23,249 nucleotides of DNA from an uncultured Rikenellaceae bacterium (GCA_947074135.1 CAMTOL010000008.1:1-23249), one strand, 5' to 3'. Counted from the stretch's first letter, positions 8,325-15,988 are shown. Made by a program: numbers and translations. Notes: generated by a model not told the origin, from the sequence alone.

Positions 8325-8918
8325 TTAACCAAAAATAAACTCAGCAACTCGTGGACGCAAAGCCTGCTTAATAAGCTGTGCAAAATCCTCATCGCTAAAG
8401 CTCACATAATAACCACCTTCGCGAGGTGCAATACGGAAAGGAACTCTAACCTTACCATCAAAAATCACATCAACTCCGCCTTGGAACTGTTGCGCAATAA
8501 CACCCCTCACATCTTCGACCATATAGTCAGGAACAACAACCTCAACACCAGTGTCTGAAGTCGAATTCCAACTCTTAACAGCCTCAACAATCAACGACTT
8601 CACAAAATCGCCATTTGCCCAACTATCGCTAACCTTAGGCTCTACAACCGAAGCAACAACCATATCCTCGATTTGAGAACGAAGCGTACTAATAGTTTGA
8701 AGCGAAGCCATACGAACATCATTGGCAGTATTTTTTGTCAACTCTTGAGCTGCTGCATTAGCATCGGCAATAATCTTCTCTGCCTTTTGTTTAGCCTCTT
8801 TAACTATCCTCTCTGCATTAGCGTTTGCCTCTGCCACCATAGCTTCGGCTTCTGTACGACCACGTTCTAACCCCTCTGCACGAAGTTTCTGGGTCAATTG
8901 TTCGAGTTTGTTTTCCAT
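8325..8918 (-). CDS. ntpE: V/A-type ATP synthase subunit E (peripheral stalk)
   Basis: Subunit E forms the outer stalk that ties the A3B3 head to subunit I. The 197 residues have the family layout. There is a long charged helix at about 1-100, with alanine- and glutamate-rich coiled-coil repeats (RTEAEAMVAEANANAERIVKEA) and a right-handed coil pattern. A compact C-terminal domain follows, with VVVPDYMVEDVRGVIAQQF and the ending PRVAEFIFG. It is the first dedicated ATPase gene of the operon. The DUF4301 gene ends only 38 nt upstream on the same strand, so the operon may be read from the promoter in front of that gene. No separate promoter is clear in those 38 bases. Confidence 0.9.
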   Translation of the reverse strand: MENKLEQLTQKLRAEGLERGRTEAEAMVAEANANAERIVKEAKQKAEKIIADANAAAQELTKNTANDVRMASLQTISTLRSQIEDMVVASVVEPKVSDSWANGDFVKSLIVEAVKSWNSTSDTGVEVVVPDYMVEDVRGVIAQQFQGGVDVIFDGKVRVPFRIAPREGGYYVSFSDEDFAQLIKQALRPRVAEFIFG

Positions 8919-8956
8919 TTCTATTATATCTTATTAAATTATTATTGCAACGATAA

Positions 8957-10405
8957 TTATTGATGATCAATTCTTAGAAGGTCGGTCAAAACCTTCACTG
9001 GTGCAAAAGTAGTAATTGGCACCTCTACAAAAAGCGTGTTCCAGTTTGCCATAGCTCCATTCCACAACCCTGGAAGCTCTTGCGCTTTAAGCTCACTACC
9101 TGCAAAACTCTTCTGAGAAATAAATCCTGTCGAATAATCAACAAAAGTTGTTAAATCAAATTTCTTACCTTTATAATCTTTAGGCAGACAAATAATATCG
9201 ACTGGATTAAAGTGAGTAGCATCGCTCATCAACGATTTTTGTTCTGGGGCAATTTGCGAACTTTCGGCAATTTGCACTGACATAGCTCCATTAGGCTCTT
9301 TAACCCAAAAAGGACCACCACCAGGCTCTCCCTCATTGCGAACCATACCACAAACCCTAATTGGGCGATTAAGCACACTGAGCAACTCTTCGAGAGTGCA
9401 AACACCATTAGCAAAACGATATCCCAAGTTAAGCTCGATAAACTCACAAGCCTCTTTAATATCGATAGAACCTTGATCAGCTGCTCGCAAATAGCTAAAG
9501 ATTCTTGATTGAAGATTAAGAGCTAGCGAGGCTAACGCTTTTTTGTATAGTACGGTATCCGACTTGCGTTGGTCTGTTACAACATTATCGACGGTTTTAA
9601 CAAAAACAACATCAGCATAAATATCATTTAGATTCTCTATTAATGCTCCGTGTCCTGCTGGGCGGAACAACAATTTACCATCACTAGTTTTAAATGGTTC
9701 ATTGTTCATATCAACAGCAATAGTATCTGTCGAACTTTTTTGTTCAGAGTATGTAATATCGTAAACTACTCCATATCTACTCTCATATTTACTCAGATTC
9801 GAAGCAATAACCTCTTCGAATCCTGCTTTATGCTCTGGCGAAACAGTAAAGTGAATCTTTACTTTTCCATCATTTGAGACTCCATAGAGCGCACCTTCAA
9901 CCAAATGTTCTTCACAAGCAGTGCGACTACCAGTCGAATATTTATGAAACTTTATCAAAGCTTTTGGTTTGCTTCCGTAGTTGAGTCCATCTCTAATTAT
10001 TGCATCAATAGTCGCCTTTGGTGTATTAACATCGACTCCAAGTTCAACTAATTGGTCGTAGAAAGCAAATTTTGTGATATTCTCCAGTGCTTTTTCGACA
10101 GCCTCCGACATCTTATCATTATCAGCATACTCAAAATAGTCTTTAAACATACGGGTAGCCGCGCCAGATGCTGGGACAAACTTTTCAATCGTAAGCCCTT
10201 TGTTAGAGAGTGTTGCATCCCACTTTAATGATAGTTCGTCAGCTTGTTCACTCTCTAAACGCAAAATACCATTTCCCACTACTGCAGCTTTTGCAATTGG
10301 AAGATATGGAAAACCTTTATGAAAATTATCAAGTTGTTGCTCTACTTTTTCAATGCTAACACCTCTATTTTGGAGCTCTTTAAGCTCATTTGCAGAAAAT
10401 TTCAT
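8957..10405 (-). CDS. DUF4301 family protein (nucleotidyltransferase-like)
   Basis: The product of 482 residues is of the DUF4301 family, found mostly in Bacteroidota. The function is not known. The central segment GKLLFRPAGHGALIENLN followed by DIYADVVFVKTVDNVV resembles the sugar-nucleotide pyrophosphorylase fold: a loop that orients a uridine- or sugar-type substrate, then a strand ending in conserved Asp residues. An early glycine/arginine loop (PASGAATRMFK, about residues 80-90) also fits a nucleotide-binding role. The open frame goes on to 10486, but Met28 of that frame (10405, MKFSANELKELQNRGVS) is the family-like start, and the longer start would overlap murB. The gene is divergent from murB and codirectional with ntpE 38 nt downstream, so it may share the ATPase transcript. 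Confidence 0.85.
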   Translation of the reverse strand: MKFSANELKELQNRGVSIEKVEQQLDNFHKGFPYLPIAKAAVVGNGILRLESEQADELSLKWDATLSNKGLTIEKFVPASGAATRMFKDYFEYADNDKMSEAVEKALENITKFAFYDQLVELGVDVNTPKATIDAIIRDGLNYGSKPKALIKFHKYSTGSRTACEEHLVEGALYGVSNDGKVKIHFTVSPEHKAGFEEVIASNLSKYESRYGVVYDITYSEQKSSTDTIAVDMNNEPFKTSDGKLLFRPAGHGALIENLNDIYADVVFVKTVDNVVTDQRKSDTVLYKKALASLALNLQSRIFSYLRAADQGSIDIKEACEFIELNLGYRFANGVCTLEELLSVLNRPIRVCGMVRNEGEPGGGPFWVKEPNGAMSVQIAESSQIAPEQKSLMSDATHFNPVDIICLPKDYKGKKFDLTTFVDYSTGFISQKSFAGSELKAQELPGLWNGAMANWNTLFVEVPITTFAPVKVLTDLLRIDHQ

Positions 10406-10414
10406 TGATATAAA

Positions 10415-10446
10415 TTTTTTTCGAAAGGTAAAGTTATGTATTTTTG
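10415..10446 (+). promoter_or_regulatory. Candidate murB promoter
   Basis: TATTTTTG (10439-10446) is a perfect TAnnTTTG box. About 20 bp upstream lies a T-run (10415-10418) in place of TTTG. Transcription would start near 10453, leaving a leader of about 16 nt. It overlaps the divergent promoter for the DUF4301 gene, so the two may compete. Confidence 0.45.
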
Positions 10447-10460
10447 TTGAGCAAAACAAA
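10429..10460 (-). promoter_or_regulatory. Candidate promoter for DUF4301 and the ATPase operon
   Basis: Read on the minus strand, TTTG (10460-10457), 20 bp, then TAACTTTA (10436-10429) matches the Bacteroidota consensus TTTG-N19-TAnnTTTG at all but the last position. The predicted start of transcription is about 15-20 nt before the chosen ATG of the DUF4301 gene. It overlaps the murB promoter on the other strand. Confidence 0.4.
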
Positions 10461-10468
10461 AGATTTTT

Positions 10469-11479
10469 ATGAGTTTGTTCAATCAAAACGTATCATTACT
10501 TCCTTACAATTCATTTTCACTGGAAGTTAACACACCTCTATTTGCTTCATACAGTAATAATAATGAGCTGATAGAGATAATCAAAGAGTGTAAAGCCAAA
10601 GAGCTACCTTTTTTTGTACTTGGTGGTGGGTGCAACATTATCTTCACTGGTTGCTTTAAAGGAGTAATTATTCATCCTATCTCGAACCAGATTTCAATGA
10701 CCGACAACTTAGTTATAGCCGAGGCTGGAGTTGAGTGGGACACTTTTGTCGAGTGGTGTGTTGAGCGAGGGTTGTCAGGGCTTGAAAACCTCTCCTATAT
10801 CCCTGGTTCGGTTGGTGCTTCGCCAGTTCAGAATATTGGGGCATATGGAGCAGAAGCAGCCAACACTATCGAGTGGGTAGAGTACCTTGACACTCAAACA
10901 ATGGAGTTCAAACAAATTTCAAACCAAGCGTGCGAGTTTGGCTATCGTGAATCTATCTTCAAGCAGTCGCTTCGAGGTAGAGCCGTTATCACAAGAGTAG
11001 CTTTTAGACTTAATCCTGATTTCGACCCTAACAGAGCCAAACTAGATTATAGCGACCTTAGAACAATGGTCGAGAGTATGGAGGGTGGCATTACGCTACG
11101 CAATATCAGAGAGGCAGTAACAGCCATAAGAAAGAGCAAACTACCCGAGCCCAAAGAGTTGGGCAATGCTGGTAGCTTTTTCAAGAATCCAGGGATTTTA
11201 ATTGAGCAGTTCGAAGCGTTGAAACTACAGTACCCTAACATTCCCTCCTATCCAGTCGATAGCACCACGATAAAAGTTCCTGCAGGTTGGCTTATCGACA
11301 CAGCCGGTTGGAAAGGGTACAGAGATGGTTCGGTTGGCGTTCACACAAAACAGGCGTTGGTGCTTGTAAACTATGGTGGAGCGACGTCGAGCGATATTTT
11401 GGAACTTGCCGGGAGGATTGTTGCAGACGTGGAACAGAAATTTGGCATTACTATTTCGTTGGAAGTTAATGTCTTGTAG
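10469..11479 (+). CDS. murB: UDP-N-acetylmuramate dehydrogenase
   Basis: MurB reduces the enolpyruvyl group of UDP-GlcNAc-enolpyruvate with NADPH and FAD, giving UDP-MurNAc for cytoplasmic peptidoglycan precursor synthesis. The 336 residues match the type I (E. coli-like) form. The FAD-binding motifs are VLGGGCNIIF (50-59) and YIPGSVGASPVQNIGAYG (110-127). Three active-site residues are visible: R160 in YRES, S236 in NAGSFFKNP (the proton donor) and E332 in the final LEVNVL. The ATG at 10469 gives the expected N-terminus and follows a clear promoter word. The next gene, rlmH, begins 182 bp later; the gap is nearly filled by repeat copy R2. Confidence 0.97.
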   Translation: MSLFNQNVSLLPYNSFSLEVNTPLFASYSNNNELIEIIKECKAKELPFFVLGGGCNIIFTGCFKGVIIHPISNQISMTDNLVIAEAGVEWDTFVEWCVERGLSGLENLSYIPGSVGASPVQNIGAYGAEAANTIEWVEYLDTQTMEFKQISNQACEFGYRESIFKQSLRGRAVITRVAFRLNPDFDPNRAKLDYSDLRTMVESMEGGITLRNIREAVTAIRKSKLPEPKELGNAGSFFKNPGILIEQFEALKLQYPNIPSYPVDSTTIKVPAGWLIDTAGWKGYRDGSVGVHTKQALVLVNYGGATSSDILELAGRIVADVEQKFGITISLEVNVL

Positions 11480-11497
11480 GATTATAGCCGCTTCGCA

Positions 11498-11643
11498 GTC
11501 TTACAAATCCTTCGGATTTGCGCTTTGGGATTTAGATTTTACGTTATTACTCTACTCAACCATTTTCATACTGCCCACCATCGGAACTTTTTGGGAAACG
11601 CCCCTCCAAACCTTTTGACGAGTCCTGCATACTCGCTGACTTA
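11498..11643 (+). repeat. Dispersed structured repeat, copy R2
   Basis: It has the same block order as R1: hairpin CAAATCC-TTC-GGATTTG (11504-11520), core ATTTTACGTTATTACTC (11536-11552), a degraded middle hairpin near 11584-11604, then TCCAAACCTTTTGACG and hairpin CGAGT/ACTCG (11619-11623 with 11631-11635). That last hairpin has the same total length (17 nt) as the CGAAAAC/GTTTTCG hairpin in R3 and R4 but different paired bases. It fills the murB to rlmH gap in the sense direction. Confidence 0.85.
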
Positions 11644-11661
11644 TAAATCTATTTCAAATAA

Positions 11662-12135
11662 ATGAATTTAGAATTGATATTTTTCGTTCGGACTTCTACA
11701 AAATATTTGACACCTGTAATTGTTGAGTATGTCAAGAGGCTGTCGCACTACACAAAGTTTAGTATTGATGTAATTGCGGAGTTGAAGAACGCCAAAAACC
11801 TTTCGACTGAGCAGATTAAGACTACCGAAGGCGATTTGATACTTAGTAAACTCGCCACCTCCGACCACGTAGTTTTGCTCGACGAAAAGGGAAAACTTCG
11901 AACTAGCGAACAGAGCGCTGAGTGGTTGCAGGGCATTATGAATAGAGGCGTTAAGCGACTAGTTTTTGTAATTGGAGGGGCTTATGGTTTTTCGGAGGCG
12001 GTTTATGGTAGGGCAAATGAGAAGTTGAGTCTTTCGCCTATGACATTTTCGCACCAGATGGTTCGATTGATTTTCGTTGAACAGCTTTACAGGGCACATA
12101 CGATACTTGCAGGGCAACCGTACCACCACAGCTAA
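11662..12135 (+). CDS. rlmH: 23S rRNA (pseudouridine-1915 N3) methyltransferase RlmH
   Basis: RlmH methylates pseudouridine 1915 in helix 69 of 23S rRNA on the assembled 70S ribosome, using S-adenosylmethionine. The 157 residues are the usual length for this SPOUT-class enzyme. Visible motifs are LLDEKGKLRTSEQSAEWL (72-89), the SAM-binding knot loop VIGGAYGFSEAV (103-114), LSLSPMTFSHQMVRL (122-136) and the C-terminal GQPYHH (151-156). All are intact. Structured repeats flank the gene on both sides (R2 upstream, R3 downstream). I see no promoter of its own, so it may be read through from murB. Confidence 0.97.
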   Translation: MNLELIFFVRTSTKYLTPVIVEYVKRLSHYTKFSIDVIAELKNAKNLSTEQIKTTEGDLILSKLATSDHVVLLDEKGKLRTSEQSAEWLQGIMNRGVKRLVFVIGGAYGFSEAVYGRANEKLSLSPMTFSHQMVRLIFVEQLYRAHTILAGQPYHHS

Positions 12136-12152
12136 CAATTTACAATACCAGA

Positions 12153-12392
12153 GTCATCGAAAACTGCGTTTTCGGCAAAAGTTTTTGGACAACTTTAGAA
12201 CAAATGCATAAAAGTTTTTGGTGCAGCTTTTTTCAAAAAGCTGCGACGAGTAGCTGGTACGAGTAATGACACAAAATCTGGGGGTGGGTCGAAAGACCCA
12301 AAAGAAAAATTCCGCAAGGAATTTTCCGACCCACCCCAAAAGCTAATGCAAATTCAAATCATCTCAAGCGCAATTGCGAAGCAATTGTAAGA
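12153..12392 (-). repeat. Dispersed structured repeat, copy R3 (longest, with cruciform)
   Basis: Read on the minus strand the block order is that of R1 with two additions. Plus-strand coordinates are used here. CGAAAAC-TGC-GTTTTCG is at 12158-12174. AAAAGTTTTTGG occurs twice (12177-12188, 12210-12221), a local duplication. GCAGCTTTTT/AAAAAGCTGC is at 12223-12244. The core complement is at 12261-12277, one base different from R1. A large inverted repeat, GGGGTGGGTCG (12281-12291) with CGACCCACCCC (12327-12337), encloses AAAATTCC-GCAA-GGAATTTT (12306-12325); the left arm can alternatively form TGGGTC-GAAA-GACCCA (12285-12300). The last hairpin is CAATTGC-GAA-GCAATTG (12371-12387). It lies between rlmH and surE. 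Confidence 0.88.
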
Positions 12393-12429
12393 TTAACAAT
12401 ATCAAAGAAAACAAACAAATAACAATATA

Positions 12430-13209
12430 ATGAAGATACTTATTTCAAATGACGATGGAATCGATGCTCCAGGCATCAGAGCATTAACCGATTTAGCACT
12501 CGAATTTGCCGACGAAGTGGTAGTAGTTGCGCCGAACAAGTGTTTTTCGGGAATGTCGCATTCAATCACAATGCATTCACCCTTATTTGTCGATAAGGTG
12601 TGCGACCAAAAGTTCGACGACGGCAAACAACTAACAATGTATGCTACAAACGGTTCGCCTGTTGACTGCATAAAAATAGCACTCGACGAATTAATCAAGC
12701 ACTCACTACCCGATTTGATACTTTCGGGCGTAAACCACGGTAGCAACTCCAATATTTCGGTGATTTACAGTGGCACAATGGGTGCAGCAACGGAGGGGGC
12801 TTTTTATGGCATTCCTTCGATTGGTTTTTCGCTAACGACTCACGACCAGAGTGCTGACCTTGCTCCGACAATTCATTTTGCACGTCAAATTATAGCAAAG
12901 GCTATTTCGTTGCCTAGTTTGACTCCAACTTTGTGTTGGAACGTCAATGTTCCGCATCTACCTTTAGAGAAGATAGAGGGGATAAAGTTTGCACGTCAGA
13001 CTGTTGGTGTTTGGCGCGAGGATTTTATGAAGAACAGCAATCCACGAGGTCAGGAGTACTACTGGATGAGTGGTCGTTTCTATAATGCCGAGCCGGAGGC
13101 TCATCAGAGCGACGAGCATTGCCTAAAAAATGGTTATGTAACTATTGTACCAGTGCAGTTAGATATGACTGACTACAAATTTTTGGAAGCCAACGGCTGG
13201 GAGTTTTAA
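12430..13209 (+). CDS. surE: 5'/3'-nucleotidase (survival protein) SurE
   Basis: SurE is a metal-dependent phosphatase that removes phosphate from nucleoside 5'- and 3'-monophosphates and is linked to stress survival. The 259 residues are full length. The N-terminal signature MKILISNDDGIDAPGI carries the metal ligands D8 and D9. S40 in CFSGMSHSIT and N102 in LSGVNHGSN complete the metal site. The start follows an A-rich stretch and is the family-standard one. The next gene (DUF5672) starts 3 nt after the stop, so the two are surely cotranscribed. Upstream lies repeat copy R3. Confidence 0.96.
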   Translation: MKILISNDDGIDAPGIRALTDLALEFADEVVVVAPNKCFSGMSHSITMHSPLFVDKVCDQKFDDGKQLTMYATNGSPVDCIKIALDELIKHSLPDLILSGVNHGSNSNISVIYSGTMGAATEGAFYGIPSIGFSLTTHDQSADLAPTIHFARQIIAKAISLPSLTPTLCWNVNVPHLPLEKIEGIKFARQTVGVWREDFMKNSNPRGQEYYWMSGRFYNAEPEAHQSDEHCLKNGYVTIVPVQLDMTDYKFLEANGWEF

Positions 13210-13212
13210 ACG

Positions 13213-13965
13213 ATGAGAAACGAGTGTGTTATAGTTGTACCGCTGCATAGATCGACCCTTAGGGAGAGCGAACTAATCGCTATTGATAGGTGCGTTGGAG
13301 TTTGGGGCGAGAGGTATGATATTGTAGTTGTATGCCCCACAGGTAGCGACTTTTCTCAACTCGTGGAGTGCTACCCTGCCCTGAAAACCCTACAAGTAAA
13401 ACCCGAAATGATGAACAGCATCGCTTCGTACAACAAAATGCTTCTTAGCAGTGAGTTTTACGAACTTTTTGCCGACTATAACTATATGCTTATTTATCAG
13501 GCGGATTGCTTTGTGTTCGAGGATAGGTTAACTGAGTGGTTGGAGCGTGGCTATGACTATATAGGCGCACCTTGGCACTTCGAATTGAGTGGTTTTACTA
13601 TTTTCGGACATTTTATTGGGGCGATTTTGCGCACCCTAAGGATTTATCACACCGACTACTTCCGATATGGAGAGGTTGGCAATGGAGGGTTGTCGTTGCG
13701 AAAGATATCAGCGTTTATGGAGCATTGCAAAAACCGCAAAAAACTATCGAAACGAGCGTCCGAGGGGCGTTTGAACGAGGACGTTTATTGGTCGTTTTGC
13801 GCAAAACTAAGCAAACCTAGTGCGAGTGAAGCAGCGCATTTTTGCGGCGATATGACACCTACACACTGCCCTGATGATGTTATGAGTGCTCACGGTTGGA
13901 ATAAAACGGCGGCAACGGTTGAGTTTTGGCGCAAAAGAATAGAAGATTCTGGGTATAAACTCTAA
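13213..13965 (+). CDS. DUF5672 family protein, glycosyltransferase-like
   Basis: The 250-residue product matches the DUF5672 family as I know it. Members resemble GT-A glycosyltransferases and often sit in surface polysaccharide loci, but their substrates are unknown. The motifs seen are VIVVPLHR at the N-terminus, YMLIYQADCFVF followed by WLERGYDYIGAPWH (about 90-122; the AD may act like a DxD-type metal site), GNGGLSLRK (about 157-165) and NEDVYWSF (about 189-196). A short hydrophobic stretch near FTIFGHFIGAILRTL is not clearly a membrane helix. It starts 3 nt after surE and ends 57 nt before grpE. Its placement in a housekeeping block gives no hint of the acceptor. Confidence 0.8.
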   Translation: MRNECVIVVPLHRSTLRESELIAIDRCVGVWGERYDIVVVCPTGSDFSQLVECYPALKTLQVKPEMMNSIASYNKMLLSSEFYELFADYNYMLIYQADCFVFEDRLTEWLERGYDYIGAPWHFELSGFTIFGHFIGAILRTLRIYHTDYFRYGEVGNGGLSLRKISAFMEHCKNRKKLSKRASEGRLNEDVYWSFCAKLSKPSASEAAHFCGDMTPTHCPDDVMSAHGWNKTAATVEFWRKRIEDSGYKL

Positions 13966-14022
13966 TAACTATTGGTACGCATTTTGCGGAGTTATAAACC
14001 AAAATTAATGTATAATACTACT

Positions 14023-14604
14023 ATGAGCAAGAAAGAAAAACATCAACACCAAACTGATAATCAAGAAAATAACACCAATTTCGACGAAGCACAAAACACC
14101 CAAAACAACGAAAACCAAACCCCAAACGAAACAGACGAAAGCTTCGACGAACCGTCAGCCTCTGACAAAATGACAGAAAACAACGCTCAAGCTGTGCAAG
14201 AGTGGCAGGATAAATATGCCCGTTTGTCAGCCGAATTTGACAATTTCAGAAAACGTACCCTAAAAGAAAAAATGGAACTAGTCGAAAATGGCGGAGCAGA
14301 CGTGCTAAAATCTATGCTCTCAACTGCCGATGACTTCGATAGAGCACTACAACACATCACAGACGAAAACACTAAAGCTGGTGTTGAGCTGATGTACAAT
14401 AAGTTTATGACCTCGCTACGCAGCAAAGGAGTCGAAGAAATGGAGTTAATCGACAAACCATTTGACGTAGATTTTGCCGAAGCTATTGCCAAAATGCCTG
14501 CCCCAACCGACGACCAAAAAGGTATTATAATGGACGTTGCCGAAAAAGGCTATATGCTAAAAGACAAAGTATTGCGTTTTGCAAAAGTTGTAGTATATCA
14601 ATAA
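14023..14604 (+). CDS. grpE: Nucleotide exchange factor GrpE
   Basis: GrpE releases ADP from DnaK, working with DnaJ. The chosen ATG at 14023 (MSKKEKHQHQ) gives 193 residues. Residues 1 to about 65 are an acidic, asparagine- and glutamine-rich disordered head. A long paired helix follows (WQDKYARLSAEFDNFRKRTLKEK), and the C-terminal beta domain ends in the family signature GYMLKDKVLRFAKVVV. Longer starts (TTG at 13972, ATG at 14008) add residues unlike GrpE and are rejected. dnaJ begins 34 nt downstream. No CIRCE operator (TTAGCACTC with its inverted partner) is seen upstream, so HrcA control at this site is unlikely. Confidence 0.95.
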   Translation: MSKKEKHQHQTDNQENNTNFDEAQNTQNNENQTPNETDESFDEPSASDKMTENNAQAVQEWQDKYARLSAEFDNFRKRTLKEKMELVENGGADVLKSMLSTADDFDRALQHITDENTKAGVELMYNKFMTSLRSKGVEEMELIDKPFDVDFAEAIAKMPAPTDDQKGIIMDVAEKGYMLKDKVLRFAKVVVYQ

Positions 14605-14605
14605 C

Positions 14606-14630
14606 AATTCATAATTTATAATTCATAATT
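14606..14630 (+). repeat. Tandem AATTCATAATT word before dnaJ
   Basis: AATTCATAATT occurs at 14606-14616 and again at 14620-14630, ending 8 nt before the GTG start of dnaJ. The same word, on the minus strand, lies 8 nt upstream of the ntpB start (5034-5044) and again at 5142-5152. Confidence 0.6.
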
Positions 14631-14638
14631 ATCACAAA

Positions 14639-15817
14639 GTGAGTAAAAGGGACTATTACGAGGTACTAGGAGTCACAAAATCAGCCTCAGAAGACGAAAT
14701 AAAAAAAGCATACCGCAAAGCAGCTATCAAATTCCACCCCGACAAAAATCCGGGTGACAAAGAGGCTGAAGATAAGTTCAAAGAGGCTGCCGAAGCTTAC
14801 GATGTACTATCAAATCCAGATAAAAAAGCACGTTACGACCAATTTGGACACGCTGCTAACGCTAGTAGCGCATCGGGCGGAGGATATGGCGGATTCGGTG
14901 GTGGTGGCTTCGACGGTGGCTTCTCTATGGATGATATTTTCGAACGCTTTGGTAATATCTTTGGTGGTCACTTTGGCGGTGGCTTCGGTGGAGGATTTAG
15001 CGGTGGCGGAGGTCGCCGGTCAACAAATAGAGGTAGCGACCTAAGAGTTAAAGTAACACTTACACTCGAAGAGGTAGTAAAAGGCGTTACCAAGAAACTA
15101 AAAATCAGTAAAAACATAGCCTGCGACCAGTGCGGCGGTAGTGGTGCCAAAGATGCCAATAGCTACTCAACCTGTACTACGTGTAACGGAAACGGCTCTG
15201 TAATTCGCGAAGTAAATACAATCTTTGGTCGCCAAACTGCTCAAACTGTCTGCCCTACTTGTGAGGGCAAAGGTAAAACAATCACCGCTAAATGTACCAA
15301 GTGTAACGGTAATGGAGTTGTTCGCGGCGAAGAGGTTGTAGAAATTAAAATTCCAGCTGGTGTGGCGGCAGGTATGCAGCTCTCGGTTGCAGGTAAAGGC
15401 AATGCGGCACGTAATGGCGGTATGAATGGCGATTTAATTGTCGTAATTGACGAAGTTGCCGACAAAGAACTAATCAGAGATGGCAACGACCTACTCTATA
15501 ACCTTAATATTAGCATTGTTGACGCTGTGCTTGGTTGCGAAGTCGAGATTCCTACTGTTGGAGGACGTGCAAAAATTAAGGTTTCGGCAGGAACCGAGGC
15601 TGGTCGTGTATTAAGGCTCAAAGGCAAAGGAGTACCTGATGTAAATGGATATGGAGTGGGAGATTTATTGGTTGTCATCGACATCTATATTCCTTCGTCA
15701 GTATCGGCAGAAGAGAAGACTGCACTCGAGAAACTACGAAATTCCACTAACTTCAAACCAAAGAGCAAGTCGGGTAGTAAAAATATTTTTGATAGACTCC
15801 GATCATATTTCTCTTAA
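14639..15817 (+). CDS. dnaJ: Chaperone protein DnaJ (type I Hsp40)
   Basis: DnaJ delivers unfolded proteins to DnaK and stimulates its ATPase. The 392 residues show all type I parts. The J domain is at 1-70 with HPD at 33-35, and a glycine/phenylalanine linker lies at about 78-126. The zinc-binding cysteines fall in four CxxC pairs at 162/165, 179/182, 205/208 and 219/222, with substrate-binding and dimer domains after that. All eight cysteines are present. The start codon is GTG; no ATG in the right place would give the conserved [11 protein letters not shown] start. It is in an operon with grpE (34-nt gap) and is followed by a strong terminator. Confidence 0.98.
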   Translation: MSKRDYYEVLGVTKSASEDEIKKAYRKAAIKFHPDKNPGDKEAEDKFKEAAEAYDVLSNPDKKARYDQFGHAANASSASGGGYGGFGGGGFDGGFSMDDIFERFGNIFGGHFGGGFGGGFSGGGGRRSTNRGSDLRVKVTLTLEEVVKGVTKKLKISKNIACDQCGGSGAKDANSYSTCTTCNGNGSVIREVNTIFGRQTAQTVCPTCEGKGKTITAKCTKCNGNGVVRGEEVVEIKIPAGVAAGMQLSVAGKGNAARNGGMNGDLIVVIDEVADKELIRDGNDLLYNLNISIVDAVLGCEVEIPTVGGRAKIKVSAGTEAGRVLRLKGKGVPDVNGYGVGDLLVVIDIYIPSSVSAEEKTALEKLRNSTNFKPKSKSGSKNIFDRLRSYFS

Positions 15818-15848
15818 AACAATTATAACGTTTTAGAAATAACCAATT

Positions 15849-15881
15849 AAGAGGTGCAGTTACATAAACTGCGCCTCTTTT
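15849..15881 (+). terminator. Intrinsic terminator after dnaJ
   Basis: AAGAGGTGCAGTT (15849-15861) pairs with AACTGCGCCTCTT (15867-15879): 13 bp with one G-T wobble and a five-base loop, followed by a short T run (15878-15881). It starts 31 nt after the dnaJ stop. Confidence 0.88.
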
Positions 15882-15948
15882 GTAATCGACTATTGAGGTT
15901 GACACTAAAAAAACATTGAATAAACAACCAATTATTACAAATTATTTA

Positions 15949-15956
15949 TAATTTTG
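15949..15956 (+). promoter_or_regulatory. Candidate promoter box for the YciO-like gene
   Basis: TAATTTTG is a perfect TAnnTTTG box, 32 nt before the ATG at 15989 and downstream of the dnaJ terminator. No good TTTG element is seen about 19 bp upstream. Confidence 0.4.
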
Positions 15957-15988
15957 TACGTTACTATTTTGTTTTGTAACAAAAAGCT

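Noticed and set aside
10406..10486. 27-residue N-terminal extension of the DUF4301 protein
   Set aside because: It would overlap murB and its promoter, and Met at 10405 gives the family-like start.
12153..12392. R3 as a plain terminator of rlmH
   Set aside because: The element is 240 bp, shares blocks with three other gaps and has no T run after its long stem, so a simple terminator does not explain it.
13972..14022. Longer grpE start at TTG or at ATG 14008
   Set aside because: The added residues are unlike GrpE; MSKKEK at 14023 is a normal start.
13966..14022. CIRCE or heat-shock operator before grpE
   Set aside because: No TTAGCACTC-type inverted repeat is present.
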